Below are positions 6,201-13,194 of a stretch of DNA of 15,819 nt, in pieces. The stretch is from Candidatus Saccharimonadota bacterium (GTDB taxonomy: Bacteria; Patescibacteriota; Saccharimonadia; Saccharimonadales; JACDFO01): contig JACDFO010000001.1 of the NCBI GenBank assembly GCA_013815785.1, forward strand, positions 50,131 through 65,949, read 5' to 3'. The translations under genes were made by a program, and so were the position numbers. The notes under the pieces are model-generated. The model made no database searches. It saw only the letters and a list, made by a program, of their open reading frames with translations, and had not been told where the DNA came from. Within the stretch, counting starts at the first letter, position 1. Every line of letters starts with the position of its first letter.

Positions 6201-6905
6201 AATTGCTGAGTAGTTGAGAAAGAAATCGCCGACAATATTACGCTTGTTAACACCTTGATTTTTTAAATCTTTTTCTATTGCTTCGACCATTGGTTCGGGT
6301 CCAGAGAGGTAATAGAGTTTATTATCTACGTTAGGTGCAATTTCTAATATTTTTGCGGCATCGAGTCTACCGGTATGTCCGGTCCAGCCTGCTGGGGCTT
6401 CAGTCAGAATAATATCTGTCGGTGCACCATACATGTCGAAAAGTTCGCGAAATGCGACGTCTTCGATAGTTGCAGCTGCATACAACAGATGCACCGTACG
6501 GTGTTCTTGGGTATCATGTAGCCACTTGATCATACTTCGTATGGGTGTCACACCTATCCCTCCGGCAATGAAGACTAATGGAATCGATGTGTCTTTGGGT
6601 AACACAAAGTCACCCATAGGTTCGCTCATAGTTACTTCGCTGCCTATTTCAAGTCCAAAAAGGGTTGCTTTGAATGTACTGCCATTTTCTGAAGCGTGCT
6701 TGGTTGTGATGCTCAGTAATTCTTCAGTTGGCGAAGAAGAAAGCGTAAACCAATGTTTGGTGCCACGTTTATCGGGGTTATCATGAGGTAATGTCAGTTC
6801 TATGAACTGACCAGCCGTGTAGCGCAGGGGCGCAGCAGGCTTAAACCAAAAAGTCTTAATATTTTTGGCTGTGTCATCCAAGTGGTCCAGTATTACTTTC
6901 ATCAT
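6198..6905 (-). CDS. Ferredoxin-NADP reductase-like FAD oxidoreductase
   Basis: This 235-residue protein has an FNR-type two-domain layout. The N-terminal FAD-binding barrel (about 1-105) carries YTAGQFIEL and the flavin motif WFTLSSSP. The NAD(P)-binding domain follows, with AGGIGVTPIRSM (near 125-137), LLYAA, and the terminal YLSGPEPM motif. It lacks any [2Fe-2S] domain, so electrons would pass between NAD(P)H, FAD and a separate partner protein. The GGAAGG on the minus strand is only two bases from the first ATG (6905) but five from the next ATG (6902), so the true start may be 6902. It is divergent from a six-helix membrane protein gene and convergent with MarR, and the redox theme matches the neighbouring TrxR. 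Its physiological partner is unknown. Confidence 0.9.
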   Translation of the reverse strand: MMKVILDHLDDTAKNIKTFWFKPAAPLRYTAGQFIELTLPHDNPDKRGTKHWFTLSSSPTEELLSITTKHASENGSTFKATLFGLEIGSEVTMSEPMGDFVLPKDTSIPLVFIAGGIGVTPIRSMIKWLHDTQEHRTVHLLYAAATIEDVAFRELFDMYGAPTDIILTEAPAGWTGHTGRLDAAKILEIAPNVDNKLYYLSGPEPMVEAIEKDLKNQGVNKRNIVGDFFLNYSAI

Positions 6906-6920
6906 ATCCTTCCAATTTTA

Positions 6921-6950
6921 TTAACCTTGTAAGCAATATGCTATTATAAC
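6921..6950 (+). promoter_or_regulatory. Candidate promoter of the membrane protein gene, nearly leaderless
   Basis: TTAACC (6921-6926), an 18-base spacer and TATAAC (6945-6950) would place the start within a few bases of ATG 6954. No Shine-Dalgarno is present, so a leaderless mRNA is plausible. The motif lies in the 48-base divergent gap shared with the oxidoreductase. Confidence 0.4.
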
Positions 6951-6953
6951 AGT

Positions 6954-7475
6954 ATGAACGATAAGATTGATTGGGGATATCTTTTTAACGAAACTCGAGC
7001 TCGTGTCTATCTGGTGTGGGCTGTGTTAATTCCAACTGGATTTGTCGCAACTCATTATTATCAGCGCAAAGAAATCAATGCTTTCTGGGCAATCTTATCA
7101 GTGATTGGCCTAGTGTATATGTATAAAGTTATGCCTTTGCGTGTTTCTCAAATGAAAAAGATTTTTAACGTCTGGCTTATTACGATTATTGCGGGAATGG
7201 TGGTATCTGGTTTGGTGTTTTATTCTGAGACAGCCGCAGCGGGTAAGCTGATTGCTAATTTGGGAGCATTTTGGCTAGTGGTCATGGCTGTTGGCTATGC
7301 CTGGAATGGCCTAGTGGATGCACCGGCCAGGTGGTACTGGTTTGCGGCCATATTAAACATTGTAGTGGCCGTTCTTTGTTATACCAATGACGCTTTTTCA
7401 GCCGGGCAATATTTACTAGCAGCTGTCGTAACAGCTTGGTCAATGCTCAATTTGTGGTTGTTTAGAACTATATAG
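6954..7475 (+). CDS. Six-helix integral membrane protein, family not recognised
   Basis: The 173-residue protein is almost entirely hydrophobic. Probable membrane helices lie at about residues 18-37, 41-59, 70-90, 99-121, 127-145 and 151-171, after a short polar N terminus (MNDKIDWGYLFNETRARVY). Loops are very short, and aromatic residues (Trp, Tyr) cluster at helix ends. I see no catalytic motif, heme-binding His pair or known transporter signature. It is divergent from the FAD oxidoreductase, and such pairs can share regulation, but nothing in the sequence shows a partnership. The start is supported by a TATAAC -10 box close to the ATG and by the helix pattern beginning soon after. A foldback palindrome starts five bases after the stop. 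Confidence 0.8.
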   Translation: MNDKIDWGYLFNETRARVYLVWAVLIPTGFVATHYYQRKEINAFWAILSVIGLVYMYKVMPLRVSQMKKIFNVWLITIIAGMVVSGLVFYSETAAAGKLIANLGAFWLVVMAVGYAWNGLVDAPARWYWFAAILNIVVAVLCYTNDAFSAGQYLLAAVVTAWSMLNLWLFRTI

Positions 7476-7479
7476 CCTA

Positions 7480-7648
7480 AGAGCTAATCCACAACTATCT
7501 GTTAGCTAAAAACTTCAGGTCTACCACTTTTAATCTGTTTTTTGTTTTCGGTTCGTACCTATGGGTACGACCAAAAGCCAAGAAAACAAATTAAAAATCT
7601 AGTAGCTGCTAAAGTTTCGCCTTTAACAGATAGATGGGGATTAGCTCT
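7480..7648. repeat. 169-bp foldback palindrome between convergent genes (repeat copies B and C as arms)
   Basis: Outer arms 7480-7504 and 7624-7648 pair over 25 positions with mismatches at three of them. Pairing continues inward on nearly the same axis: 7510-7515/7612-7617, 7521-7524/7602-7605, 7528-7541/7583-7596 with one mismatch, and the tip 7553-7559/7564-7570 around TATG. Almost the whole element is one imperfect hairpin. The left arm starts just after the membrane protein stop (7473-7475); the right arm contains the stop codon of the minus-strand phosphodiesterase (7647-7649). It may be a bidirectional terminator or a mobile foldback element. The 60-codon ORF inside it looks spurious. 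Confidence 0.8.
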
Positions 7649-8399
7649 ATGTCGTTTTTTGTTTTTTGCGCGGCTTCTTGAGGTTAGGGGGGGTCGCCCA
7701 CGCACGGTTCGAGCGAAGACGTAGGTAAGGGTGTTTGATGAACCACTCCGGGTGATTGGTACAAATAGCGACATCAGGGTAGAGTAAACCAATAAAACGT
7801 CCCAGTAATCTGTTGTTTACAGTATAAACGTACACATTGAGCTTTTGGCGTTTAGCCAGCCAATATGTTAGCGGATTAAGCAGCCAAAAATTTAATCCCA
7901 CGCCGTCAAGCTTAAGCTCACGTGCAAACTGAATAATATCAAACGGCTTAGTTCGCTCTAGGCCATACAGCTTCAAGTCTGGCCTAAGGCGACGCAAATG
8001 AGCAAGTTCCTCGAGCTTAAACGATACGATACTGACTGGATTACTAGGAAAATCGTGCAGTACCTCAAGCAGAGCTTCTATGCAGCCTGTTTGTTTGATT
8101 TCTATTAATACCGGGATATTTCCAGTCATTTTTAACGCTGCACGAAGCGTTGGTATTGTAGATTGCTCATCTTTGAGGATTATTGTTTGCAACTGCTTGA
8201 GAGTTAAGCTGCTCACTTTTTCACCGCTTTCACTTACATCACTCAGATCCGTGTCATGACACAGTACTAACTGGTCGTCGGCGGTTTTACGCACATCAAA
8301 CTCGATTGCATCTACGCCGAGTAGTCGCGCCAATTCAAGACTTGGTAAGGTATTTTCGAGCGCTAACCCAGCCGCGCCGCGATGTCCGATTATCTTCAT
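7647..8399 (-). CDS. Glycerophosphodiester phosphodiesterase
   Basis: This 250-residue protein is a complete GDPD TIM barrel. It opens directly with the catalytic IGHRG (His6, Arg7), then ENT (15-17), the metal-binding pair Glu33 and Asp35 in IEFDV, and the second catalytic His48 in LCHD. IEIKQTG and the closing VYTVNN follow. Family members hydrolyse glycerophosphodiesters to glycerol-3-phosphate and an alcohol; here it could recycle scavenged lipid head groups. I chose ATG 8399 because GGGAG lies six bases before it and the barrel starts immediately; a TTG at 8420 would add seven residues. The C terminus ends in a basic Pro/Lys-rich tail whose stop codon lies inside the repeat arm. No signal peptide is visible, so it should be cytoplasmic. 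Confidence 0.92.
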   Translation of the reverse strand: MKIIGHRGAAGLALENTLPSLELARLLGVDAIEFDVRKTADDQLVLCHDTDLSDVSESGEKVSSLTLKQLQTIILKDEQSTIPTLRAALKMTGNIPVLIEIKQTGCIEALLEVLHDFPSNPVSIVSFKLEELAHLRRLRPDLKLYGLERTKPFDIIQFARELKLDGVGLNFWLLNPLTYWLAKRQKLNVYVYTVNNRLLGRFIGLLYPDVAICTNHPEWFIKHPYLRLRSNRAWATPPNLKKPRKKQKTT

Positions 8400-8416
8400 C
8401 ACAACTCCCGCACCAC

Positions 8417-8451
8417 ACAAAACAGTCCAAGCAATGCTTGGTCTGTTTTGT
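8417..8451. terminator. Strong hairpin in the phosphodiesterase leader
   Basis: A 15-bp stem with a single T-T mismatch (8417-8432 with 8436-8451) closes on a 3-base loop. On the plus strand it ends in CTGTTTTGTTGTT, which resembles an intrinsic terminator; on the minus strand it lies 9 bases upstream of the phosphodiesterase Shine-Dalgarno. With no plus-strand gene just upstream, an attenuator or 5'-stabilising hairpin on the minus strand is as likely as a terminator. Confidence 0.55.
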
Positions 8452-8590
8452 TGTTCTTGGCACCCAGTATCTTTTTTACCTGCGATGCTCGCTTCACCGT
8501 ACTATAGGTACGGCTCGTTCCGCTTCTCGGCAAGAAAAGGTGCTGTGTACTCAAGTGCAGAAGTTGTGGTCTCATATATGGACTCTAGTG
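8452..8590. other. Divergent intergenic region with an imperfect hairpin
   Basis: No gene is supported here. CCGTAC (8497-8502) and GTACGG (8508-8513) form a clear stem. Weaker outer pairing (GCACC 8460-8464 with GGTGC 8539-8543, then T-run with A-run) suggests a roughly 85-base imperfect hairpin. The region must hold promoters for both the phosphodiesterase and the pyrophosphatase. Its tip (GTAC-TATAG-GTAC) resembles the tip of the foldback at 7554-7569, but the arms do not match. Confidence 0.4.
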
Positions 8591-8596
8591 TACAAT
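8591..8596 (+). promoter_or_regulatory. -10 box of the pyrophosphatase gene
   Basis: TACAAT lies 22 bases before the ATG, with a start expected near 8603 and GGAG at 8611-8614. No good -35 hexamer is found at 16-18 bases; TTGTGG at 8564-8569 is 21 bases away. Confidence 0.35.
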
Positions 8597-8618
8597 ACCA
8601 GGGAAATAAAGGAGAACT

Positions 8619-9146
8619 ATGCCTGATTTTAATAAGATACTGGATGCTGGCGACGTAAATGGCGGACTAGTAAATACCATTATAGAAATTCCAAAGTGGT
8701 CGACATTAAAAATTGAATGGAACCGCGAATTAGCCTGTTTTGAATTAGACAGAGTGGAACCAAGTATTTTTGCCAAGCCAACAAACTATGGCTTTATACC
8801 TCAAACACTTGATGAAGACGGTGACGAGCTCGACACACTCGTGCTCACGAACGACCCTATTCCTACTGGTGTGTACGTCAAAGCAAAGGTTATAGGTGTG
8901 CTTAATTTTGAAGATGATGGCGAAAACGACCACAAAATTATTTGTATGCCAGCCGATGATCGCAACACAGGCGACATAATTACTTCACTAGATGATTTGC
9001 ATGACCAATGGAAGCAAAAAATTGAACATCACTTCAACCACTACAAGGATTTAAAGAAACCTGGCAGCACTAAAGTATTGGGTTGGGGCGGAGTAGAAGA
9101 AGCCAAGAAAATTATCAACGATTGTATTGAAGCTTACAAAGCTTAG
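8619..9146 (+). CDS. ppa: Inorganic pyrophosphatase, family I
   Basis: The 175-residue protein has the standard bacterial family I length. It hydrolyses PPi to two phosphates with Mg2+, pulling biosynthetic reactions forward in the cytoplasm. Hallmarks in order are the substrate-binding IEIPKWSTLKIEW, YGFIPQT, the metal-binding acidic signature DEDGDELDTL, and VKAKVIGVLNFEDDGENDHK with the second acidic cluster DDGxxD. Near the C terminus come HHFNHYKDLKKP and the KVLGWGG loop. All acidic residues expected for metal binding appear present. Translation starts at ATG 8619 with GGAG five bases upstream. A promoter for GAPDH follows its stop, so it is probably a separate unit from the downstream carbon cluster. 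Confidence 0.96.
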   Translation: MPDFNKILDAGDVNGGLVNTIIEIPKWSTLKIEWNRELACFELDRVEPSIFAKPTNYGFIPQTLDEDGDELDTLVLTNDPIPTGVYVKAKVIGVLNFEDDGENDHKIICMPADDRNTGDIITSLDDLHDQWKQKIEHHFNHYKDLKKPGSTKVLGWGGVEEAKKIINDCIEAYKA

Positions 9147-9176
9147 TTGTAAAAAACAGCAGCAACCTGATACAAT
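9147..9176 (+). promoter_or_regulatory. Promoter of the GAPDH-led carbon cluster
   Basis: TTGTAA (9147-9152), an 18-base spacer and TACAAT (9171-9176) lie directly after the pyrophosphatase stop. Transcription would begin near 9183 and read into the tightly packed cluster. Confidence 0.55.
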
Positions 9177-9177
9177 T

Positions 9178-9208
9178 CACCCTGAACATGCTAATGCTAA
9201 ACAGGGTG
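9178..9208. promoter_or_regulatory. Inverted repeat overlapping the GAPDH Shine-Dalgarno
   Basis: CACCCTG (9178-9184) and CAGGGTG (9202-9208) are perfect 7-base arms 17 bases apart. The right arm contains the GGGTGGG ribosome-binding site. If the transcript starts far enough upstream, this is a hairpin that hides the site; if it starts near 9183, the repeat is better read as an operator over the start point. Confidence 0.4.
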
Positions 9209-9216
9209 GGTAAAAC

Positions 9217-10257
9217 ATGAAAACACGGATTGCAATTAACGGGTTTGGTCGGATTGGTCGGAATGCCTTCAAGGTTGCCTTCGAACGCAGTGACTGCGAA
9301 GTCGTGGCTATTAATGATTTAACAGATACGCGTACGCTTGCGCACCTGCTCAAGCACGACAGTAACTACGGCACCTATCAGCATGAAGTCAGCTTTGATG
9401 AATCACACATTATCGTAGATGGTAAAAAAACCAAAATATTAGCAGAAAAAGAACCAGCAAACCTGCCATGGGGCGAGCATAAGATTGACGTTGTAATCGA
9501 ATCAACCGGTTTTTTTGTTGACCCGGCAAAAGCTCGTGCGCATATTGACGCTGGTGCAAAAAAAGTAGTTATATCAGCTCCAGCCAAAGGTGATGGTGCG
9601 ACAACCATCGTCTTGGGTGTTAACGAAGACAAGCTAGAAAGTGCTGAAGATATAGTCAGTAATGCGTCATGTACAACTAACTGCATAACTCCAGTTGCTG
9701 CGGTTATCGAGCATGCATTTGGTATCGAAAAAGCCATGATGACTACTATTCATAGTTATACCGCTAGCCAGAAGTTGCAAGACGCTCCGGCCAAAGATTT
9801 GCGTGAAGCTAGAAATGCAGCCGAAAACATTGTTCCGACTACTACTGGCGCATCAATAGCTGCAGGACAAGCGATGCCAGCATTGCAGGGGATATTTGGT
9901 GGTTTATCGGTGCGCGTTCCTACCCCAGTAGTTTCTATGAGCGATTTTGTCATTATTACCAAGAAGAATGTAACTGTTGAAGAAGTAAATGAAGCGTTTC
10001 GAAAAGCAGCTAAAGAACCGTTCTATCAGGGTATTTTGGCTGTTACAGACGAAGAGCTGGTCAGTAGTGATTTTATTGGCAACAGCCACTCAGCAATCGT
10101 TGATAGCAAATTAACTGCGGTAGTAGCGGGAAATATGCTCAAAGTAGTCGCCTGGTATGACAACGAGTGGGGCTATAGTAATCGTCTAGTCGAGGTAGTG
10201 GCAGACCTTGGCAAAATGCTGCATCAAAAAGAGGACCACGAACCTCATCACGATTAA
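9217..10257 (+). CDS. gap: Glyceraldehyde-3-phosphate dehydrogenase, type I
   Basis: The 346-residue enzyme converts glyceraldehyde-3-phosphate, phosphate and NAD+ to 1,3-bisphosphoglycerate. The N-terminal Rossmann motif INGFGRIGRN (7-16) is intact, and Asp34 in AINDL is the residue that normally favours NAD over NADP. The active site is clear: Cys152 in SNASCTTNC and His179 in TTIHSYT. PTTTGA, AMPALQG and the terminal WYDNEWGYSNR segment follow. A short His/Asp-rich tail (HQKEDHEPHHD) extends past the usual end and is unusual but small. The Shine-Dalgarno is GGGTGGG rather than GGAGG, the same style as the aldolase and PfkB kinase genes. It leads a same-strand run of seven metabolic genes, with RpiB nine bases downstream. 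Confidence 0.97.
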   Translation: MKTRIAINGFGRIGRNAFKVAFERSDCEVVAINDLTDTRTLAHLLKHDSNYGTYQHEVSFDESHIIVDGKKTKILAEKEPANLPWGEHKIDVVIESTGFFVDPAKARAHIDAGAKKVVISAPAKGDGATTIVLGVNEDKLESAEDIVSNASCTTNCITPVAAVIEHAFGIEKAMMTTIHSYTASQKLQDAPAKDLREARNAAENIVPTTTGASIAAGQAMPALQGIFGGLSVRVPTPVVSMSDFVIITKKNVTVEEVNEAFRKAAKEPFYQGILAVTDEELVSSDFIGNSHSAIVDSKLTAVVAGNMLKVVAWYDNEWGYSNRLVEVVADLGKMLHQKEDHEPHHD

Positions 10258-10266
10258 GTTCTAGAT

Positions 10267-10710
10267 ATGAAAATCTACATAGGTACCGACCACAACGGCT
10301 TTGCTCTCAAAAATTCATTAGTAGTGTATCTGCGCAAAGCAGGATACGAAGTAATTGATAGTGGTGAAGAAAGATTAAACCCAGAGGATGATTTTCCTAT
10401 TTTTGCTCAAAGAGTTGTTAATGAAATGCTCACAAGCGAAGATAAAGAACCGATGGGTATTTTGCTATGTGGTAGCGGTCAAGGGATGTGTATGGCAGCA
10501 AACCGCTTTAAAGGCATACGTGCAGCACTAGGATACGATCGAGAATCAGTACGGTCCAGCCGGAACGACGACGATGCCAATGTGCTATGTCTGCCAGCCC
10601 GACATCTAGAAAAAGACGCAACTAATGTACTAGTAGAAACCTTTTTAAACACACCATTTTCGCATGTAGGTAAATATCAGCGCAGAATCCGTGAGATTGA
10701 TGATTTCTAA
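10267..10710 (+). CDS. rpiB: RpiB/LacAB-type sugar-phosphate isomerase (ribose-5-phosphate isomerase B-like)
   Basis: This 147-residue protein has the whole RpiB fold and order: IGTDHNGFALK at the N terminus, a Pro-containing FPIFAQRV helix, the anion-hole and catalytic LLCGSGQGM with Cys68, then AANRFKGIRAAL and DANVLCLPAR. RpiB interconverts ribose-5-phosphate and ribulose-5-phosphate. The usual SREHNDANVL segment reads SRNDDDANVL, so the His that opens the sugar ring in E. coli-type RpiB is replaced by Asp101 and the following Asn by Asp102. The enzyme may therefore use another ring-opening residue or a different sugar phosphate. It lies nine bases after GAPDH and its stop abuts the Rpe start, in keeping with a pentose-phosphate role. 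Confidence 0.88.
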   Translation: MKIYIGTDHNGFALKNSLVVYLRKAGYEVIDSGEERLNPEDDFPIFAQRVVNEMLTSEDKEPMGILLCGSGQGMCMAANRFKGIRAALGYDRESVRSSRNDDDANVLCLPARHLEKDATNVLVETFLNTPFSHVGKYQRRIREIDDF

Positions 10711-11355
10711 ATGGCTACTATTTGTCCGACCATAACAGCGTTTGAACCGCACGAATACCGCCAGCAAATGGGAGTTGCCGCTAAATTAGCCAAGAGAGTT
10801 CATATTGACTTAATGGATGGTGAGTTTGCGCCCAGTAGATCACCAAACCTTCAGCAAGTATGGTGGCCGCACCATGTCATTGCAGACATACATTTGATGT
10901 ATCAACGACCGATGGAGGTGTTAGAACAGCTCATAAAACTTAAACCTCATATGGTGATTGTGCATAATGAAGCGGATTTGCATCATATGCACTTTGCAGC
11001 AGAGCTTCATAAGCACGATATACAAACAGGGTTAGCAATACTTCAGGATACTCCGATTGAATGGACGGAGCAGATTATGCATAGCTTCGACCAAGTGTTA
11101 ATTTTTTCTGGAAACCTAGGCTATCACGGAGGCGAAGCAGACACGAGCCTATTGGATAAGGTAAAGTTCGTCAAGCATAATCATCCCGATGTAGAAATTG
11201 CTTGGGACGGTGGAATTGATGACCAAAATGCCAAGACGCTCATTGATGCTGGCGTCGAGGTGTTAAACGTAGGTGGATTTATCCAGAAAAGCCCAAATCC
11301 CGAGAGGGCATATGATACACTGATAGCATTAGCGAGAACAGATAAAGGGACATGA
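10711..11355 (+). CDS. rpe: Ribulose-phosphate 3-epimerase-like TIM barrel
   Basis: The 214-residue barrel would interconvert ribulose-5-phosphate and xylulose-5-phosphate. All four metal ligands expected of the family can be placed: His31 and Asp33 in VHIDLMDGEF, His61 in DIHLM, and Asp166 in IAWDGGID. The phosphate-binding end (NVGGFI) is also recognisable. Two family segments differ: the N-terminal serine motif is CPTITA, and the mobile MTVNPGFGGQ loop is replaced by IFSGNLGYHGGEAD. It is thus a divergent member, and a related sugar phosphate is possible. The ATG follows the RpiB stop with no gap, and its TGA overlaps the transketolase ATG by four bases, so the genes are translationally coupled. 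Confidence 0.87.
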   Translation: MATICPTITAFEPHEYRQQMGVAAKLAKRVHIDLMDGEFAPSRSPNLQQVWWPHHVIADIHLMYQRPMEVLEQLIKLKPHMVIVHNEADLHHMHFAAELHKHDIQTGLAILQDTPIEWTEQIMHSFDQVLIFSGNLGYHGGEADTSLLDKVKFVKHNHPDVEIAWDGGIDDQNAKTLIDAGVEVLNVGGFIQKSPNPERAYDTLIALARTDKGT

Positions 11356-12206
11356 AAAAACTAAGCCTCGAAGAACTTGAAAAGAAGGCATATGACATCC
11401 GGATGGATATCATAAAAATGCTAGAGCATGCCAAGAGCGGCCACAGCGCAGGACCATTAGGGCTTGCAGATATTTTCACGGCCTTATACTTTGACATTTT
11501 AAAACATGATCCAAAAAAGCCTGAGTGGGACCAACGGGACTTGCTGCTGCTTAGTAATGGTCATTGTGTGCCAGTGCAGTACGCTAGCATGGCGCATGCC
11601 GGTTATTTTGATAAGAAAGAGCTGATGACGCTGCGGCAATTTGGTTCACGTTTACAAGGTCACCCTGAACGAAGCAAACTACCAGGACTCGAAACAACCA
11701 GCGGACCACTTGGTTCTGGCTTGAGCCAAGCAGCTGGAATGGCTTTGGCGCTCAGAATGAATAAAGACCACCATCGCTGGGTGTACGTAGTGCTAGGTGA
11801 CGGCGAACAAAACGAGGGTAATATTTGGGAAGCAGCCATGCTTGCAAGCAAGTACAAGCTCAATAACATCATTGCCATTACTGATCGCAACAACATTCAA
11901 ATCGACGGACCGACCGAAAGCGTCATGCCGCTCGAAGACCTTAAAGAAAAGTGGGAAGCATTCGGCTGGTACGTTATTGATATTGATGGCAATAACATGG
12001 AAGCCATCATTGATGCGTGTGCCATGGGTCGCGCTATTGTTGAAAAGCCAGTCATGATTATTGCTCATACTATTCCTGGCAAAGGTGTTGATTTTATGGA
12101 ATATGATTTTCATTGGCACGGCGCTCCACCAAATGTCGAGCAAGCCAAACTTGCATTGCATGAGCTTCGTACTCTCCAAGGAAAAATCCGTGGGGAACAC
12201 GAATGA
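11352..12206 (+). CDS. tktA: Transketolase N-terminal (thiamine diphosphate-binding) subunit
   Basis: The 284-residue protein corresponds to the PP domain of transketolase, the first half of the single-chain enzyme. It shows the substrate/TPP histidine motif SGHSAGP, the LSNGH and QGHPE segments, and the cofactor pyrophosphate/Mg2+ motif GDGEQNEGNIWEA (149-161), followed by ITDRNN. DFHWHGAPP lies near the C terminus. Together with the next gene it would transfer two-carbon ketol units between sugar phosphates in the pentose-phosphate pathway. Its TGA overlaps the start of the C-terminal subunit by four bases (12203-12206), coupling the two halves. Splitting of transketolase into two chains is known in archaea and various bacteria, so it is a genuine gene pair, not a frameshift; both halves are complete. 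Confidence 0.95.
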   Translation: MKKLSLEELEKKAYDIRMDIIKMLEHAKSGHSAGPLGLADIFTALYFDILKHDPKKPEWDQRDLLLLSNGHCVPVQYASMAHAGYFDKKELMTLRQFGSRLQGHPERSKLPGLETTSGPLGSGLSQAAGMALALRMNKDHHRWVYVVLGDGEQNEGNIWEAAMLASKYKLNNIIAITDRNNIQIDGPTESVMPLEDLKEKWEAFGWYVIDIDGNNMEAIIDACAMGRAIVEKPVMIIAHTIPGKGVDFMEYDFHWHGAPPNVEQAKLALHELRTLQGKIRGEHE

Positions 12207-13174
12207 ACCTGTATTTAGTTGATGATATTTTAGGCAAGGACATTGCAAAAGAACCAATTCGTAAGGGTTTTGGGCGTGGGTTATTAGAAGCAGGTATGCG
12301 AAATGAAAATGTGGTGGCTGCGTGCGCCGACTTGACTGATTCAACTCAGATGAGTTTATTTGCAAAAGAATTTCCAGAGCGATTTATAGAGATTGGTGTT
12401 GCAGAACAAAACTTAGTTACTGTTGGCTCAGGAATGGCAGCTTTGGGCAAAATACCCTTTGTCAGTTCTTATGCTGCGTTTAGTCCTGGACGTAATTGGG
12501 AGCAAATTAGAACCACAATTTGTCTTAACGATAGACCAGTCAAAATAGTTGGTTCACATGCTGGTCTATACACCGGAAAAGACGGCGCAACACACCAAAT
12601 GCTTGAAGACATCGCACTTATGCGTGTTCTGCCAAATATGGTAGTAGTGGTGCCTGGCGGTGGCCCTGAGGCCGAAAAGGCTACGCTCGCGCTAGCTGAG
12701 GATAAACGGCCAAGTTATTTACGACTGGCGAGAGAGCCAACACCGATTCTTACGACAGACCAAACTCCATTTGAAATCGGAAAGGCATATGTATATGCGG
12801 AGGGGCACGATATAACTGTGATTTCTACAGGTACGATGACTTACCAAGCTATGGTTGCCGCAGAAAAACTATTTAAAGACGGCATTGATGTTGAAGTGAT
12901 TCACTGCCCTACAATAAAACCCCTCGATGCTGCAACAATTTTAAAGAGTGCCCAGAAGACAGGTCGAGTTATTACTGTCGAGGAAGCTCAAATAAATGGT
13001 GGGCTTGGTGGCGCTGTAGCGGAACTTCTCAGCGAAGAACATCCTGTACCGCTTAGGCGTATGGGCGTCCGGGATCGTTTTGGGGAATCGGGTGATCCAG
13101 ATGAACTACTGGCTCATTTTGGACTGACGGCCAAACACATCATGATGACCGCACACGATATGATGGATAAATAG
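12203..13174 (+). CDS. tktB: Transketolase C-terminal subunit
   Basis: The 323-residue chain supplies the pyrimidine-binding and C-terminal domains missing from the preceding subunit. The catalytic glutamate that activates thiamine diphosphate is Glu68 in GVAEQNLV. ALGKIPFVSSYAAF, SHAGLYTGKDGATHQ and the glycine-rich PGGGPEAE loop follow. The final third (about 190-305) forms the transketolase C domain, with VISTGTM and VEEAQINGGLGGAV. Its start overlaps the stop of the N subunit, consistent with making a 1:1 complex. Related pyruvate dehydrogenase or DXP synthase halves share this layout, but the His/Gly motifs of the partner and the pentose-phosphate neighbours favour transketolase. Confidence 0.94.
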   Translation: MNLYLVDDILGKDIAKEPIRKGFGRGLLEAGMRNENVVAACADLTDSTQMSLFAKEFPERFIEIGVAEQNLVTVGSGMAALGKIPFVSSYAAFSPGRNWEQIRTTICLNDRPVKIVGSHAGLYTGKDGATHQMLEDIALMRVLPNMVVVVPGGGPEAEKATLALAEDKRPSYLRLAREPTPILTTDQTPFEIGKAYVYAEGHDITVISTGTMTYQAMVAAEKLFKDGIDVEVIHCPTIKPLDAATILKSAQKTGRVITVEEAQINGGLGGAVAELLSEEHPVPLRRMGVRDRFGESGDPDELLAHFGLTAKHIMMTAHDMMDK

Positions 13175-13194
13175 AATAAAGAAAAGGTGGGACC

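Noticed and set aside
7542..7792. ORFs 7542-7724 (+) and 7559-7792 (-)
   Set aside because: They cover the 169-bp palindrome and the phosphodiesterase 3' end; no family resemblance and no start signal.
8306..8776. ORFs 8306-8626 and 8434-8658 (+), 8585-8776 (-)
   Set aside because: They overlap the phosphodiesterase start, the hairpin-rich gap and the pyrophosphatase gene in other frames, with no coding character.
11352..13174. Frameshifted single transketolase
   Set aside because: Both halves are complete domains with a clean ATGA overlap, as in known two-subunit transketolases.
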